This document shows positions 38,897 to 48,944 of a stretch of 64,000 nt of DNA, piece after piece. This stretch comes from Buchnera aphidicola (Pemphigus immunis). Lineage in GTDB: Bacteria > Pseudomonadota > Gammaproteobacteria > Enterobacterales > Enterobacteriaceae. The DNA is taken from NCBI RefSeq assembly GCF_964059115.1, contig NZ_OZ060408.1, positions 434,001 to 498,000 on the forward strand, in the 5' to 3' direction. Position 1 is the first letter of the stretch. Each line of letters begins with the position of its first letter. The notes under the pieces are model-generated. The model saw only the letters and a list, made by a program, of their open reading frames with translations. It ran no database searches and was not told the DNA's origin. Made by a program: the position numbers and the translations under genes.

Positions 38897-40084
38897 TCAT
38901 ATTTCATTTTTTATTGCAACACTGACTAAAAACCATAATATAGAAAAAAATAATCCTGATATTAATAAACCTAATATATCAAATATGCTCAATATCCATC
39001 CACCTAATATTCCCCCACAAGATATCCCTAAAAATTGTGCTGTGGAATATATGCCCATAGCTGTACCTCTATATTGAGAACAAGATTTTTTACCAACTAA
39101 AGACGGAATTAAAGATTCTAAAATATTAAAAGCTATAAAAAATATTTCAATACCAAGTAAAAAAATATAACATGACGACATAAAATTAAAAAAAATTATT
39201 TCCGATAAAACAATACAAATATTCGATAATAAAAATATTGACATGATTTTTAACTTTATTTTAGTAAATAAAAATATTCCTATAACAAAAATAAAAGAAA
39301 TAAAAATAATAACTAAATATAACTTCCAATGATCATCTAAAGAAAATTTAAAAAAAACCAATTGTAAAGGCAAAAAAATAAAAATAAACATTAATAATAC
39401 ATGTAATATAAAAATACCAAAATATAATCTAATTAAATCATATTTTTGTAAAATAGTATAAATACCTTTTTTAAAACTATAAAAATTAAAATTACTAGAT
39501 GATACTACAATGTTCGGAATAAAAAAATAAGTTACCAAAATAGCCATAAAAGCTAAAAAAATAACAAACCAAAATAAAGCTTGAAAATTTAAAAAACTAA
39601 CAATCAATGGTCCAATTATAATTGATAATGCAAATGTCAATCCGTAAGTAATACCAATTAAAGACATTATTTTAGTATACTGTGCACCTTCAACAAAATC
39701 TGATATATACGCCATACAAGTAGCAGAAATAGCTCCTGACCCTTGTAATGCTCTTCCTAATATCAAACCCCAAATAGAATAAGTCATACCAGATACACAA
39801 CTACCTAAAAAAAACAAAATCAAACCAAATAAAATAACTAATTTTCTACCAATTTTATCTGAGAAAAAACCAAATGGAATTTGAAAAAAAGACTGTGTCA
39901 ATCCATAAATACCAATAGCTACACCAACTAAAAATTTATTTCCATTTTCTAATAATAAACCATAAGTACTAATTACTGGAAGAATCATAAAAACACCAAA
40001 AATTCTTAAATTTAAAATAAAACATAAACCAACTACAGCTTGTAATTCTTTTTTTTTCATTTTATAATTTTTCTTTATATTCAT
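38897..40084 (-). CDS. yajR: Major facilitator superfamily transporter YajR, without the C-terminal YAM domain
   Basis: This is a 12-helix MFS transporter whose substrate is not established. The 395-residue product aligns with E. coli YajR from its first helix (LNLRIFGVFMILPVISTYG) through motif A (GFFSDKIGRK), motif B/C GRALQGSGAISATCMAYISD and GTAMGIYSTAQFLGISCGG. It ends just after the last helix (SVAIKNEI). The roughly 60-residue cytoplasmic YAM domain of E. coli YajR is missing. A second ATG at 40060 (MKKKELQAVVGL) is an alternative start; neither has a clear Shine-Dalgarno. It is divergent from tusE, with 25 bases between the predicted starts. Confidence 0.92.
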   Translation of the reverse strand: MNIKKNYKMKKKELQAVVGLCFILNLRIFGVFMILPVISTYGLLLENGNKFLVGVAIGIYGLTQSFFQIPFGFFSDKIGRKLVILFGLILFFLGSCVSGMTYSIWGLILGRALQGSGAISATCMAYISDFVEGAQYTKIMSLIGITYGLTFALSIIIGPLIVSFLNFQALFWFVIFLAFMAILVTYFFIPNIVVSSSNFNFYSFKKGIYTILQKYDLIRLYFGIFILHVLLMFIFIFLPLQLVFFKFSLDDHWKLYLVIIFISFIFVIGIFLFTKIKLKIMSIFLLSNICIVLSEIIFFNFMSSCYIFLLGIEIFFIAFNILESLIPSLVGKKSCSQYRGTAMGIYSTAQFLGISCGGILGGWILSIFDILGLLISGLFFSILWFLVSVAIKNEI

Positions 40085-40109
40085 ATCAGATTAATATTAA
40101 TTGTATAAT

Positions 40110-40432
40110 ATGACACATAAACATAAAAAAAAAATAATAATTACAGTAATTATTTAGATAAATATCAAACATGGAATAAATTTACAGCTGAAAAAATTGC
40201 GCAGAAAGAACTGATCAAAATGACTGCTAAACACTGGGAAATAATATATATAATAAGAAAATTTTATGAAGAATTTAAAATGACACCATCGATGAGAATG
40301 TTTCTAACTTATATAAAAAAAACAAAAAAAGAAAAAATAAATAGTACATACTTGTTTATACTTTTCTCCGATAATGCTCTGCATAAAATTAGTAAAATAG
40401 CCGGTATTCCTAACCCAACGTCTTGTTTATAA
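40110..40432 (+). pseudogene. tusE: Sulfurtransferase TusE, frameshifted at an A10 run near the start (possibly rescued)
   Basis: TusE accepts sulfur from TusBCD and hands it to MnmA for s2U34 synthesis. From 40127 one frame reads YLDKYQTWN, TAEKIAQKE and then AKHWEIIYIIRKFYEEF, MTPSMRMF and KIAGIPNPTSCL. This matches E. coli TusE throughout, including the active-site Cys next to the C-terminus. That frame has no start codon before a stop at 40124. The only sensible ATG, 40110, is in another frame, and the two meet at A10 (40125-40134). One more A gives 107 residues (E. coli 109). The ATG at 40220 lies inside the conserved region and would lose a third of the protein. Otherwise the gene is well conserved, so rescue by slippage is plausible. 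Confidence 0.82.
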
Positions 40433-40504
40433 AAAATAAAATTGTTAAATTATTACCATATTTTTATAAAAATATATAAAAAAAATAAATGAATATATTA
40501 AAAA

Positions 40505-41389
40505 TTAAGGAATAAAATCTAAAGACATCATAACACTAGTTATAAAAATCAAAATAATAGAAAAACGAAATAATTTACGAGCCCAAATAACGTTATCTAA
40601 AGTATAAAATCCTTTTAATCCTAAATACAACCAAAAAAATCCCGATAAAAATGAACATAAAAAATATATATAACCAGTATAACCAATGACAGTTAACATC
40701 AATGAAAAAAAAATAAAAAATAAAATATAAAAAATAATATGATATTTAGTAACTAATATACCTTTTTCTATAGGGAATAAAGGTATATTAACTATTTCAT
40801 AATCATTAAGATAAATAATAGCAATAGAATAAAAATGAGCCATTTGCCAAAAAACAAGCATAAAAAATAAAAAAAATGCACAAAAATCAAAAGAATTAAC
40901 AACAGAACAATATCCTATAAGTGGAGGAATAGAACCTGATAAACTACCTATAAAAGTAGAATAAATACTATTTCTCTTCATATATATACTATATAAAAAA
41001 ACATATATAAAAAATGCTATTAAAACTAAAAACGCTGATAAAATATTTATAAAAGAAAAAAATATATACATTCCTATACAAAAAAATATCACAGAAATAT
41101 AAAAAATTGTTTTTATTGATAATAATTTATGTACTAAAATTCTATTTTTAGTTCTGTTCATTTTTGCATCTATATCTCTATCTATAACATTATTCATTAT
41201 ACAAGCCGATGCAATTAACAATGATGTTCCTACTATAGTTAAAAAAAATAAATTATAATCAATATTACCTTTCGATGCTAAAAAAAAAGCACCCATAAGT
41301 GAAATTAAATTACCTATAATAATTTTTGGTTTTATTAACTCTAAAAAACATAAAAAATACACTTTTATCATAAAAATATTATTTAACAT
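40505..41389 (-). CDS. cyoE: Protoheme IX farnesyltransferase (heme O synthase)
   Basis: CyoE farnesylates heme b to make heme O for the bo3 oxidase. It is a UbiA-family membrane enzyme with several transmembrane helices. The first Asp-rich motif is NNVIDRDIDAKMNRTKNR, followed by YMKRNSIYSTFIGSLSGSIP and the second conserved loop DYEIVNIPLFP. Length is 294 residues (E. coli 296). The ATG at 41389 overlaps the cyoD stop by seven bases; an internal ATG at 41371 is an alternative. It is the last gene of cyoABCDE and converges with tusE. Confidence 0.95.
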   Translation of the reverse strand: MLNNIFMIKVYFLCFLELIKPKIIIGNLISLMGAFFLASKGNIDYNLFFLTIVGTSLLIASACIMNNVIDRDIDAKMNRTKNRILVHKLLSIKTIFYISVIFFCIGMYIFFSFINILSAFLVLIAFFIYVFLYSIYMKRNSIYSTFIGSLSGSIPPLIGYCSVVNSFDFCAFFLFFMLVFWQMAHFYSIAIIYLNDYEIVNIPLFPIEKGILVTKYHIIFYILFFIFFSLMLTVIGYTGYIYFLCSFLSGFFWLYLGLKGFYTLDNVIWARKLFRFSIILIFITSVMMSLDFIP

Positions 41390-41682
41390 TGCATTAAATT
41401 AGAATTTAAATTTGACATAATCCAACTTGTACCAGAAATAATAATAAAAATAATCACAGTAGAAAATAATACTGCTACAACATTCCATCTATTTTCAATA
41501 TCAGTATTCAAATTTAAAAAATAACGTAAATGAACAATAATTTGTAACATTGCACAAAAAGAAACCAAAAAAAATAATGTTGCTTTAGAAAAATAATTTA
41601 CCATAATAAATAAAAATGGAAACATTGTTAAAATAACAGAAAAAATACTTCCTAATATATATAATTTAATAATATTTTGCAT
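41383..41682 (-). CDS. cyoD: Cytochrome bo3 oxidase subunit IV
   Basis: This small accessory subunit of the bo3 quinol oxidase has three hydrophobic helices in 99 residues (E. coli 109). The conserved segment ATLFFLVSFCAMLQIIVHLR matches the COX4_pro family. It has lost part of the N-terminal cytoplasmic tail. It lies 23 bases after cyoC and overlaps cyoE, so the operon is tightly coupled. Confidence 0.94.
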   Translation of the reverse strand: MQNIIKLYILGSIFSVILTMFPFLFIMVNYFSKATLFFLVSFCAMLQIIVHLRYFLNLNTDIENRWNVVAVLFSTVIIFIIISGTSWIMSNLNSNLMQC

Positions 41683-41705
41683 AATGAAATTTTAATAACC
41701 TAAAA

Positions 41706-42323
41706 TTAAAGAAAACAAATTAAGTATACAAAAGTAAATAAACAAATCCATACTAAATCTAAAAAATGCCAAAATAAACCAAGACATAAAATACGAATAT
41801 ATGTTGTTTTTGATATACCAAATTTAATTATCTGACATATCATCACCAAAACCCAAAAAACACCAAAAAATACATGTATCCCATGAGTAGCTACTAAAGT
41901 AAAAAAAGCAGATAAAAATCCACTACGACTAGGACCATAACCTTTTTTAATTAAACTATAAAATTCAAAAAATTCTAATCCAATAAAACCTAAACCAAAA
42001 AAAAATGTAATAAATAAAAAAATAACGGTATTCATTAACCTGTTTTGATATACTGATATTTTAACTAAACCATAAGAAATAGTACTAAATAATAGTAAAA
42101 TAGTTTCTAATAATATAAAAGATAATTTAAAAATATCTTTTCCAGTAGGACCATCAGCAGTATTATTAACCATAACAAAATAAACAGAAAACATTGTTGC
42201 AAACAAAATACAATCACTAATTAAATATAACCAAAAACCAAATATTTTTTTTGATTCTATTACGTCATTGATATATTTTTTTTTATTCATTTCAACAATA
42301 GGTATTAAATTATTTATTATCAT
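41706..42323 (-). CDS. cyoC: Cytochrome bo3 oxidase subunit III
   Basis: Subunit III stabilises the proton-pumping core of the oxidase. The 205 residues (E. coli 204) form five hydrophobic helices. [18 protein letters not shown], then [19 protein letters not shown] and [14 protein letters not shown], are typical of heme-copper oxidase subunit III. The start codon overlaps the cyoB stop by four bases (ATGA), indicating translational coupling. Confidence 0.96.
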   Translation of the reverse strand: MIINNLIPIVEMNKKKYINDVIESKKIFGFWLYLISDCILFATMFSVYFVMVNNTADGPTGKDIFKLSFILLETILLLFSTISYGLVKISVYQNRLMNTVIFLFITFFFGLGFIGLEFFEFYSLIKKGYGPSRSGFLSAFFTLVATHGIHVFFGVFWVLVMICQIIKFGISKTTYIRILCLGLFWHFLDLVWICLFTFVYLICFL

Positions 42324-44302
42324 TTTAAACCTGCTATTTTTAAATTTTTAAAATGTTTATTTTCAATTTTCTCAATTTGTTCTATAGAAATAGTATAATG
42401 TGTTCTATTCTTAAAACTTTTTAAAATTAACAAATAAAAAATAGATACTAAAGAAAATAAAAATAACCACCATATATACCACACTGCTGAAAAACCACAT
42501 AATAAAGAAAAAAAACTAATAAATATACCAAAAGAAGTATTTTTAGGCATAATAATTTTAGAATAAATAACCTTTTCAACTTTTTTTTCTTTTAATTGTT
42601 TTATTCTCCAGAAATCATCTCTATCACTTACCATAGGAATATTTGCAAAATTATACACAGGAGGCGGAGAAGAAATGGACCATTCTAATGTTCTGCCATC
42701 CCATGGATCTCCTGTAAAATCTAAATAATTTTGAGAATCACGAATAGAAATATAAATTTGAAAAATTTGACATATTATTCCTATCATAATCAAACATACA
42801 CCTAAAGATGCTATAACTAACATTACATGAAATTCAGGATTAATATTTTGACTAATACGACGAGTCATACCCATAAAACCTAAAAAATATAACGGCATAA
42901 AAGCAATAAAAAAACCAATAAACCAAAACCAAAATGCACGTTTTCCCCAAATTTCATCTAAGGTAAATCCAAATAATTTTGGAAACCAATATGTAATGCC
43001 AGCAAAACAACCAAAAACAACACCACCTATAATAACATTATGAAAATGAGCAATTAAAAATAAACTATTATGCAATACAAAATCAGCTGCTGGTAAAGAA
43101 AGTAATACCCCTGTCATACCACCAATTGAAAATGTAATTAAGAATCCTACAGTCCACATCATAGCGGAATGCATTTGAATGCGTCCTTCATACATGGTGA
43201 ATAACCAATTAAATATCTTAACTCCTGTAGGTATCGCTATAATCATTGTTGTAATACCAAAAAACGCATTTACATCAGCACCTGCACCCATGGTAAAAAA
43301 ATGATGTAACCATACAATAAATGATAAAATTGTAATAACAATAGTTGCCCATACAAGAGAATGATATCCAAATAAAGATTTTTTTGAAAAAGTTGAAACA
43401 ATTTCAGAAAAAACACCAAACACTGGTAATACTAAAATATATACTTCAGGATGCCCCCAAATCCAAATTAAATTAATATAAATCATAGGATTACCTCCTA
43501 GATCGTTAGTAAAAAAATGAAAATTTAAATAACGATCTAAAGATAATAAACAAAGAGTTAAAGTTAATACCGGAAAAGATACAAGCATTAATACATTAGT
43601 ACATAAAGCTGTCCATGTAAATACTGGCATCCTAAACATAATCATTCCCGGTGCTCTCATTTTTAATATTGTAACTAAAAAATTAATAGCAGTTAAAGTT
43701 GTTCCTATACCAGAAATCTGAATACTCCAAATCCAATAATCTACTCCTACTCCTGGGCTATATTGAATACCTGACAATGGCGGATACGCCAGCCAACCCG
43801 TTTGTGCAAATTCTCCTATACCTAAGGATAAATTAATTAAAATAGCAGCACTAACAGTTAACCAAAAACTTAAATTATTAAGAAAAGGAAATGCAACGTC
43901 ACGAGCTCCTATCTGTAAAGGAACTACTAAATTCATTAATCCTATTACCAACGGCATAGCTACGAAAAAAATCATAATTACACCGTGAGCAGTAAAAATT
44001 TGATCATAATGATGAGGAGGTAAAAAACCAGCATTTCCTGAAGATGCTAAAACCTGTTGAATACGCATCATAACCGCATCAATAAAACCACGAAACAACA
44101 TCACAAACGCAAGAATAATATACATTACTGCTATTCTTTTATGATCTACAGATGTTAACCATTCTGACCATAAATATTTCCAATTACCTGAATAAGTCAA
44201 TCTAACTGATATAAATAAGAGAACAAAAAATACAATAGCACAAGTAACCATAATAATAGGTTCATTATACGGTACCGCATCTAATGTTAATTTACCAAAC
44301 AT
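42320..44302 (-). CDS. cyoB: Cytochrome bo3 oxidase subunit I
   Basis: This is the catalytic subunit: it oxidises ubiquinol, reduces oxygen to water and pumps protons. The 660 residues (E. coli 663) keep all metal ligands: the low-spin heme His in [11 protein letters not shown], the CuB His and cross-linked Tyr in [12 protein letters not shown], two CuB His in LHHFFTMG, and the heme ligands in [15 protein letters not shown] lies seven bases before the ATG. The operon order cyoA-B-C-D-E is the same as in E. coli. It is the only terminal oxidase visible in this window. Confidence 0.97.
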   Translation of the reverse strand: MFGKLTLDAVPYNEPIIMVTCAIVFFVLLFISVRLTYSGNWKYLWSEWLTSVDHKRIAVMYIILAFVMLFRGFIDAVMMRIQQVLASSGNAGFLPPHHYDQIFTAHGVIMIFFVAMPLVIGLMNLVVPLQIGARDVAFPFLNNLSFWLTVSAAILINLSLGIGEFAQTGWLAYPPLSGIQYSPGVGVDYWIWSIQISGIGTTLTAINFLVTILKMRAPGMIMFRMPVFTWTALCTNVLMLVSFPVLTLTLCLLSLDRYLNFHFFTNDLGGNPMIYINLIWIWGHPEVYILVLPVFGVFSEIVSTFSKKSLFGYHSLVWATIVITILSFIVWLHHFFTMGAGADVNAFFGITTMIIAIPTGVKIFNWLFTMYEGRIQMHSAMMWTVGFLITFSIGGMTGVLLSLPAADFVLHNSLFLIAHFHNVIIGGVVFGCFAGITYWFPKLFGFTLDEIWGKRAFWFWFIGFFIAFMPLYFLGFMGMTRRISQNINPEFHVMLVIASLGVCLIMIGIICQIFQIYISIRDSQNYLDFTGDPWDGRTLEWSISSPPPVYNFANIPMVSDRDDFWRIKQLKEKKVEKVIYSKIIMPKNTSFGIFISFFSLLCGFSAVWYIWWLFLFSLVSIFYLLILKSFKNRTHYTISIEQIEKIENKHFKNLKIAGLK

Positions 44303-44370
44303 ATCTATTCCTTAAATGCAATGCACAATATTAAAAAAATTAAATGTTTATTTGTTATTTTAATAAAACA

Positions 44371-45213
44371 TCATTTATTGAATTGATGTATAATTTTATT
44401 TAATAAATCATTATTCACATGAGAAAAATATTGCACTGAAAATTTATTTTTATAAAAAGCAATATAATGGAACATTTTCATAGTATTTAACGTATAAGGA
44501 GATTTTTTAACATTCTTTATCCATTTATCAAATAATTTTTTATTACTGGTCGCTATTACCGAAAACTTCATATCGGAAAAACCACGACCACTGTAGTTTG
44601 CTGAAAAACCTTTATAATAACCTGATTCATTAGCCAATAAATGCAATTTTGTTTCCATACCTGCCATTGCGTATATTTGACTTCCAAGAGCAGGAATAAA
44701 AAATGAATTCATTACTGAATTTGAAGTAATCCTAAAAACTATTGGTGTATTAATTGGAAATGATATTTCATTAATCGTGGCAACATTATATTCAGGATAT
44801 ATAAATAACCATTTCCAATCTAATGCCACTACATGTATTTCTATCGGTTTTACAAAAGAATGTATAGGTTTACTAGGTTCCAACCTATGAGCAGACTTCC
44901 ACGATAAACAAGCAAGAAAAAAAATAATTAAAATAGGTAAAACCCAAATGAATATTTCTATTTTATGTGATTGATCCCAATTAGGACTATATTTCGTATT
45001 TTTACTTGTAATACTATATTTCCATACAAAAAATACAGTCATAAAAATAACCGGAACAACAACTAACAACATCATCAAAAAAGACGTAATAATCAAAGAA
45101 CTTTGTTCCATTGAAATATAACCTTTAGGATCTAAAATAATACTTTGACAACCACTTAAAAATAAAAAAGAAGTAACTAATAATAAAATCCTAAAAAAAT
45201 TTTTTGCTTTCAT
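44371..45213 (-). CDS. cyoA: Cytochrome bo3 oxidase subunit II (lipoprotein)
   Basis: Subunit II lacks the CuA centre of cytochrome c oxidases and helps form the quinol-oxidase core. The N-terminus is a lipoprotein signal peptide ending in the lipobox LSGC, with Cys22 as the expected lipidated residue. Two transmembrane helices and a periplasmic cupredoxin-like domain (with PIEIHVVALDWKWLFIYPEY) follow. At 280 residues it is shorter than E. coli CyoA (315), with the C-terminal tail trimmed. It is first in the operon and divergent from bolA. Its lipid modification requires Lgt, whose gene at 9578 is frameshifted. Confidence 0.96.
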   Translation of the reverse strand: MKAKNFFRILLLVTSFLFLSGCQSIILDPKGYISMEQSSLIITSFLMMLLVVVPVIFMTVFFVWKYSITSKNTKYSPNWDQSHKIEIFIWVLPILIIFFLACLSWKSAHRLEPSKPIHSFVKPIEIHVVALDWKWLFIYPEYNVATINEISFPINTPIVFRITSNSVMNSFFIPALGSQIYAMAGMETKLHLLANESGYYKGFSANYSGRGFSDMKFSVIATSNKKLFDKWIKNVKKSPYTLNTMKMFHYIAFYKNKFSVQYFSHVNNDLLNKIIHQFNK

Positions 45214-45622
45214 TGGTATTTATTCCACAAGCTCAATAAAAAATTTTAATATCATAATTATATACTTTAAAAATAACACTTTCTAAAAAAGTATAGATTA
45301 TAAATCTAAATATAATAAATAAATATATTTATATGTAGTATACTGAAAAAATATAAATTATATATAATTTACATTTTTTATTTAAAAATAATAATAATAA
45401 AAATATAATGCATAAAATATGTTTATACTCTATAACGTAAATATATTATTTTAAAAATAGATGTTAAAAAAAATTGATCAAAATTATTATATAATAATAA
45501 AATTATTAATTTTTTAATTTAATTAAATAAAATTAATAATTTTAAATACATTCAAAACAAAAATATTTAATTAACATTAAAATATTAAAATTTTTAATTC
45601 TCTTAAATAATCAAGTGAAAAT
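45214..45622. other. Divergent spacer between cyoA and bolA
   Basis: These 409 bases must contain the cyo operon promoter (minus strand) and the bolA promoter. I see only AT-rich sequence with several TATAAT-like words and no ArcA or Fur-like site that I could defend. Confidence 0.5.
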
Positions 45623-45928
45623 ATGATCAAATATAAAATACTAAAAACACTAGAAAAACAATTTGGTAAAAATAAAGTATTTATTCATAATGAAAGTAAA
45701 AAACACAATTTATTAAATAGACCATTTAGTCATTTTAAAATTATAATAATAAGTGATAAATTTATTAAAAAGAGTTTAATAATAAGACATAAAGAAGTTT
45801 ATACTTTATTATCAAGTGTTATTGATACATATAATATTCATGGAATATCCATACATACCTATACTAAAGAAGAATTTAAAAATATGAAAAATAATGATTT
45901 TAAATCTCCTCATTGCATAAAAAAATAA
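45623..45928 (+). CDS. bolA: BolA family protein
   Basis: BolA-type proteins bind monothiol glutaredoxins through a shared Fe-S cluster, and E. coli BolA also affects cell shape. The 101 residues (E. coli 105) show the class I BolA fold with the conserved motif RPFSHFKIIIISDKFIKKS, the following RHKEVYTLLSSVI and the HTYTKEEF C-terminal region. In E. coli bolA precedes tig, clpP, clpX and lon; here tig is missing from that order. Confidence 0.93.
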   Translation: MIKYKILKTLEKQFGKNKVFIHNESKKHNLLNRPFSHFKIIIISDKFIKKSLIIRHKEVYTLLSSVIDTYNIHGISIHTYTKEEFKNMKNNDFKSPHCIKK

Positions 45929-46766
45929 AATAATATTAAAAACGAAAAATTTACGTTTTATATATATTCAAAAAATATATGTTTCTTATTTAGATTACTC
46001 TTATTAAATGATTATTTAACCTCAATTAAAATTAATAATAATAAAAATGTTTTTATCGTTTAATAAAAAATTAATCACAAATATAAAAATTATTTATTAA
46101 TTTTTATACTATACATAATATAATATTTTAAAAACTTATTAAAATTAATTTAAATTATAAAAATCAATTCTATCATAAAATATATCTAATAAAATATATA
46201 AACAGTACCCTCTAATATTCACTAAAAAAATTATTATCATTAAGAAATAAAAATAAGCATGATTATTATCAAAAAATAATAAAAAATTTATTAAAAAAAT
46301 ATAAATCTTAAAGTTATATAAAATTTTTATTTTCTACCAAAGAATTTATAGATCAATTCCTAATAAGATTATCATATATCCATTAAAAATTAGTTAATAA
46401 AAAATACAATTTTTCTAAAATTATCCAATGAAAAAATATATTTTTAATTTTTTTAACAAAAAATATTAAATATAAAAATATAATCAACCATTATCCTTAT
46501 TAAAAAATAAATAATAATCTTTTATAATAAAAATTATTAAACATCGTATAATGAAACATTTATTTAGTACCAATTAAATAAAATCTAACTATTTTTTATA
46601 AAAAATAGTTTATATACAAACATATCTAATATTTCATAAACTGAAAACAAAAATATACTTTATAATAATAAACATATAAAAAATACATGACTATTAAAAA
46701 TTCAGATAAAATTTTTTAATATTTTAGAATCAAATATTGATAACTTAAAACGTTTTTGGAGATTAT
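45929..46766. other. 838-base gene-free spacer; tig (trigger factor) expected here is absent
   Basis: Trigger factor lies between bolA and clpP in E. coli and, as I recall, in other Buchnera. No Tig-like reading frame or motif is visible; all frames are broken by stops every few codons. It contains a perfect 24-base palindrome at 46587-46610. The final part carries the clpP Shine-Dalgarno GGAG at 46757-46760. Confidence 0.6.
46587..46610. repeat. Perfect 24-base palindrome upstream of clpP
   Basis: AACTATTTTTTA is followed directly by its exact reverse complement. As RNA it could form an A-U hairpin, although a tip without loop bases would have to open. It is 157 bases before clpP. It could be a leftover terminator of the lost tig gene, or chance at this base composition. 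Confidence 0.5.
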
Positions 46767-47378
46767 ATGTCATATAAAAACGACAAATTTCACATGAATT
46801 TAATACCTTTTGTTGTAGAAAAAACATCGCAAGGAGAAAGATATTCTGATATCTATTCTCGTCTTTTAAAAGAAAGAATAATATTTATTACCGGTAATAT
46901 TGAGGATATTACAGCTAATATTGTTGTAGCACAAATGTTATTTTTAGAAGCTGATAACCCTGAAAAAGATATACATTTATATATCAATTCTCCAGGTGGA
47001 GTTATTACATCAGGTATGTCTATTTATGACACTATGCAATTTATAAAACCACAAGTAAACACTATTTGTATAGGCCAAGCTTGCTCAATGGGAGCATTGT
47101 TATTAGCAAGTGGAGAAAAAGAAAAAAGATTCTGTTTACCTAATTCGAAAGTGATGATTCATCAACCTTTAGGAGGATATCAAGGACAAGCATCAGATAT
47201 TGATATACATGCGCGTGAAATAGCAAGAATTAAAAAAAATATGAATAAAATTCTATCCTTACATACTGGGAAATCCATTAAAAAAATAAATAAAGATACC
47301 GAAAGAGATTGTTTTCTTTCCGCATCAGAAGCAGTAAATTATGGTTTAGTAGACAAAATATTAACTTATCGAAAATAA
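46767..47378 (+). CDS. clpP: ATP-dependent Clp protease proteolytic subunit
   Basis: ClpP forms the 14-subunit proteolytic chamber served by ClpX. The catalytic triad is visible: Ser in [14 protein letters not shown], His in VMIHQPLGG, and Asp in TERDCFLSA. The 203 residues compare with 207 in E. coli. It has one of the clearest Shine-Dalgarno sites in the window (TTGGAG, seven bases before the ATG). clpX follows after 113 bases. No heat-shock promoter could be identified with confidence. Confidence 0.97.
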   Translation: MSYKNDKFHMNLIPFVVEKTSQGERYSDIYSRLLKERIIFITGNIEDITANIVVAQMLFLEADNPEKDIHLYINSPGGVITSGMSIYDTMQFIKPQVNTICIGQACSMGALLLASGEKEKRFCLPNSKVMIHQPLGGYQGQASDIDIHAREIARIKKNMNKILSLHTGKSIKKINKDTERDCFLSASEAVNYGLVDKILTYRK

Positions 47379-47491
47379 AAAAATATTTCCATAATTAAAC
47401 ATATTTTTTATATCATTACTTATTAAATATATAATTTAATCTATAATAGTTGTAAGTAAAAGAATTAACGATAGGAAAAAGAGGTTTATTA

Positions 47492-48769
47492 ATGTCTGAT
47501 AAAAAAAAAGACAACACTGCTAACATACTATACTGTTCCTTTTGCGGAAAAAATCAAACATCAGTATTAAAATTGATAGCTGGCCCTTCAGTATATATCT
47601 GTAATGAATGCATCACCTTATGTAATGAAATTGTACAAGAAGAAACTAACGATACATTATTAAAAAATAAAAATAAAATTTTACCTACTCCTCATGCGAT
47701 TAAAACACATCTTGATAATTACATCATTGGACAAAATAAAACAAAAAAAACATTATCAGTCGCTGTTTATAATCACTATAAAAAAATACATTATATTTCT
47801 AATAAACATAATATTGAAATAGGCAAAAGTAACATTCTATTAATAGGTCCTACAGGAAGTGGAAAAACTTTATTAGCAGAAACGCTAGCAAAATTTCTTG
47901 AAGTACCATTTGTAATAACAGATGCTACCACTTTAACGGAAGCAGGATACGTAGGAGAAGATGTAGAAAACATTATTCAAAAGTTACTACAAAAATGTAA
48001 TTATAATATTCAAAAGGCCCAAATTGGTATTATTTATATAGATGAAATTGATAAAATATCAAAAAAATCAGATAATCCTTCTATTACTCGAGATGTATCT
48101 GGAGAAGGTGTGCAACAAGCTTTATTAAAATTAATAGAAGGAACTCTAGCATCTGTACCTCCTAAAGGTGGAAGAAAACATCCTCAACAAGAATTTTTAC
48201 AAGTAGATACATCTAAAATATTATTTATCTGTGGAGGTACATTTCCAGGTTTGAATAAAATTATTGCAGAAAGAACAGAAATAGGAATAAATATTGGTTT
48301 TAATGCAATTGTAAAAAATAAATCTGAAAAAAATAATGAAAATAAATTATTAGAAAAAATACAACCTGAAGATTTAATTAAATTTGGTCTAATTCCAGAA
48401 TTTGTAGGACGTCTCCCGGTAATCAGCATATTACATGACTTAAACGAAGAAAATTTAATTAAAATTTTATGTGAACCTAAAAATGCTTTAATAAAACAAT
48501 ATCAAATTTTATTTGAATTAGAAGGAGTAGAATTAGAATTCGATAACGAAGCAATTTTAACTATTGCAAAAAAAGCAAAAACAAAAAAAATAGGAGCTAG
48601 AGGTTTACGTTCAATTATTGAAAAAATTTTACTTGATACCATGTACCAATTACCTTCTATGAAAAATATAAAAAAAATAGTTATTGATAAATCAGTAGTA
48701 CAAGGTAAATCACTACCATTATTAATAAAAAAAAATCATATATCTAAAAAAATATCTGAAGAAATGTAA
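47492..48769 (+). CDS. clpX: ATP-dependent unfoldase ClpX
   Basis: ClpX is the AAA+ ring that selects, unfolds and feeds substrates into ClpP. The N-terminal zinc-binding domain has the C4 set in YCSFCGKNQ and [12 protein letters not shown]. The AAA+ core has Walker [13 protein letters not shown], pore loop GYVGEDVEN, Walker [11 protein letters not shown], the RKH loop ([10 protein letters not shown]) and the ClpP-docking tripeptide IGF in INIGFNA. It has 425 residues (E. coli 424). AGAGG lies nine bases before the ATG. A strong terminator at 48795-48823 separates it from lon. Confidence 0.97.
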   Translation: MSDKKKDNTANILYCSFCGKNQTSVLKLIAGPSVYICNECITLCNEIVQEETNDTLLKNKNKILPTPHAIKTHLDNYIIGQNKTKKTLSVAVYNHYKKIHYISNKHNIEIGKSNILLIGPTGSGKTLLAETLAKFLEVPFVITDATTLTEAGYVGEDVENIIQKLLQKCNYNIQKAQIGIIYIDEIDKISKKSDNPSITRDVSGEGVQQALLKLIEGTLASVPPKGGRKHPQQEFLQVDTSKILFICGGTFPGLNKIIAERTEIGINIGFNAIVKNKSEKNNENKLLEKIQPEDLIKFGLIPEFVGRLPVISILHDLNEENLIKILCEPKNALIKQYQILFELEGVELEFDNEAILTIAKKAKTKKIGARGLRSIIEKILLDTMYQLPSMKNIKKIVIDKSVVQGKSLPLLIKKNHISKKISEEM

Positions 48770-48794
48770 ATTAAAATACTCGGTAATATCATTA

Positions 48795-48823
48795 GAAAGG
48801 GGAGTTTCCCCTTTCATTTTTTT
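48795..48823 (+). terminator. Rho-independent terminator after clpX
   Basis: A perfect 9-bp stem, GAAAGGGGA (48795-48803) with TCCCCTTTC (48807-48815) and a three-base loop, is followed by A and seven T (48817-48823). It starts 25 bases after the clpX stop. It is the most GC-rich hairpin in the window and the clearest terminator. Confidence 0.92.
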
Positions 48824-48944
48824 AAGTACTTATCATTGAATATCCGATATTCATTACTATATACTCACCACATACTATAAAATTTATGTTTATCTATCTT
48901 AATCATATCTTTCTAATGAAAAAATCTAACTCAGAGAAATATTT

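Noticed and set aside
40458..40475. 18-base palindrome between tusE and cyoE as a terminator
   Set aside because: No T run follows on either strand, and short A/T palindromes are common here.
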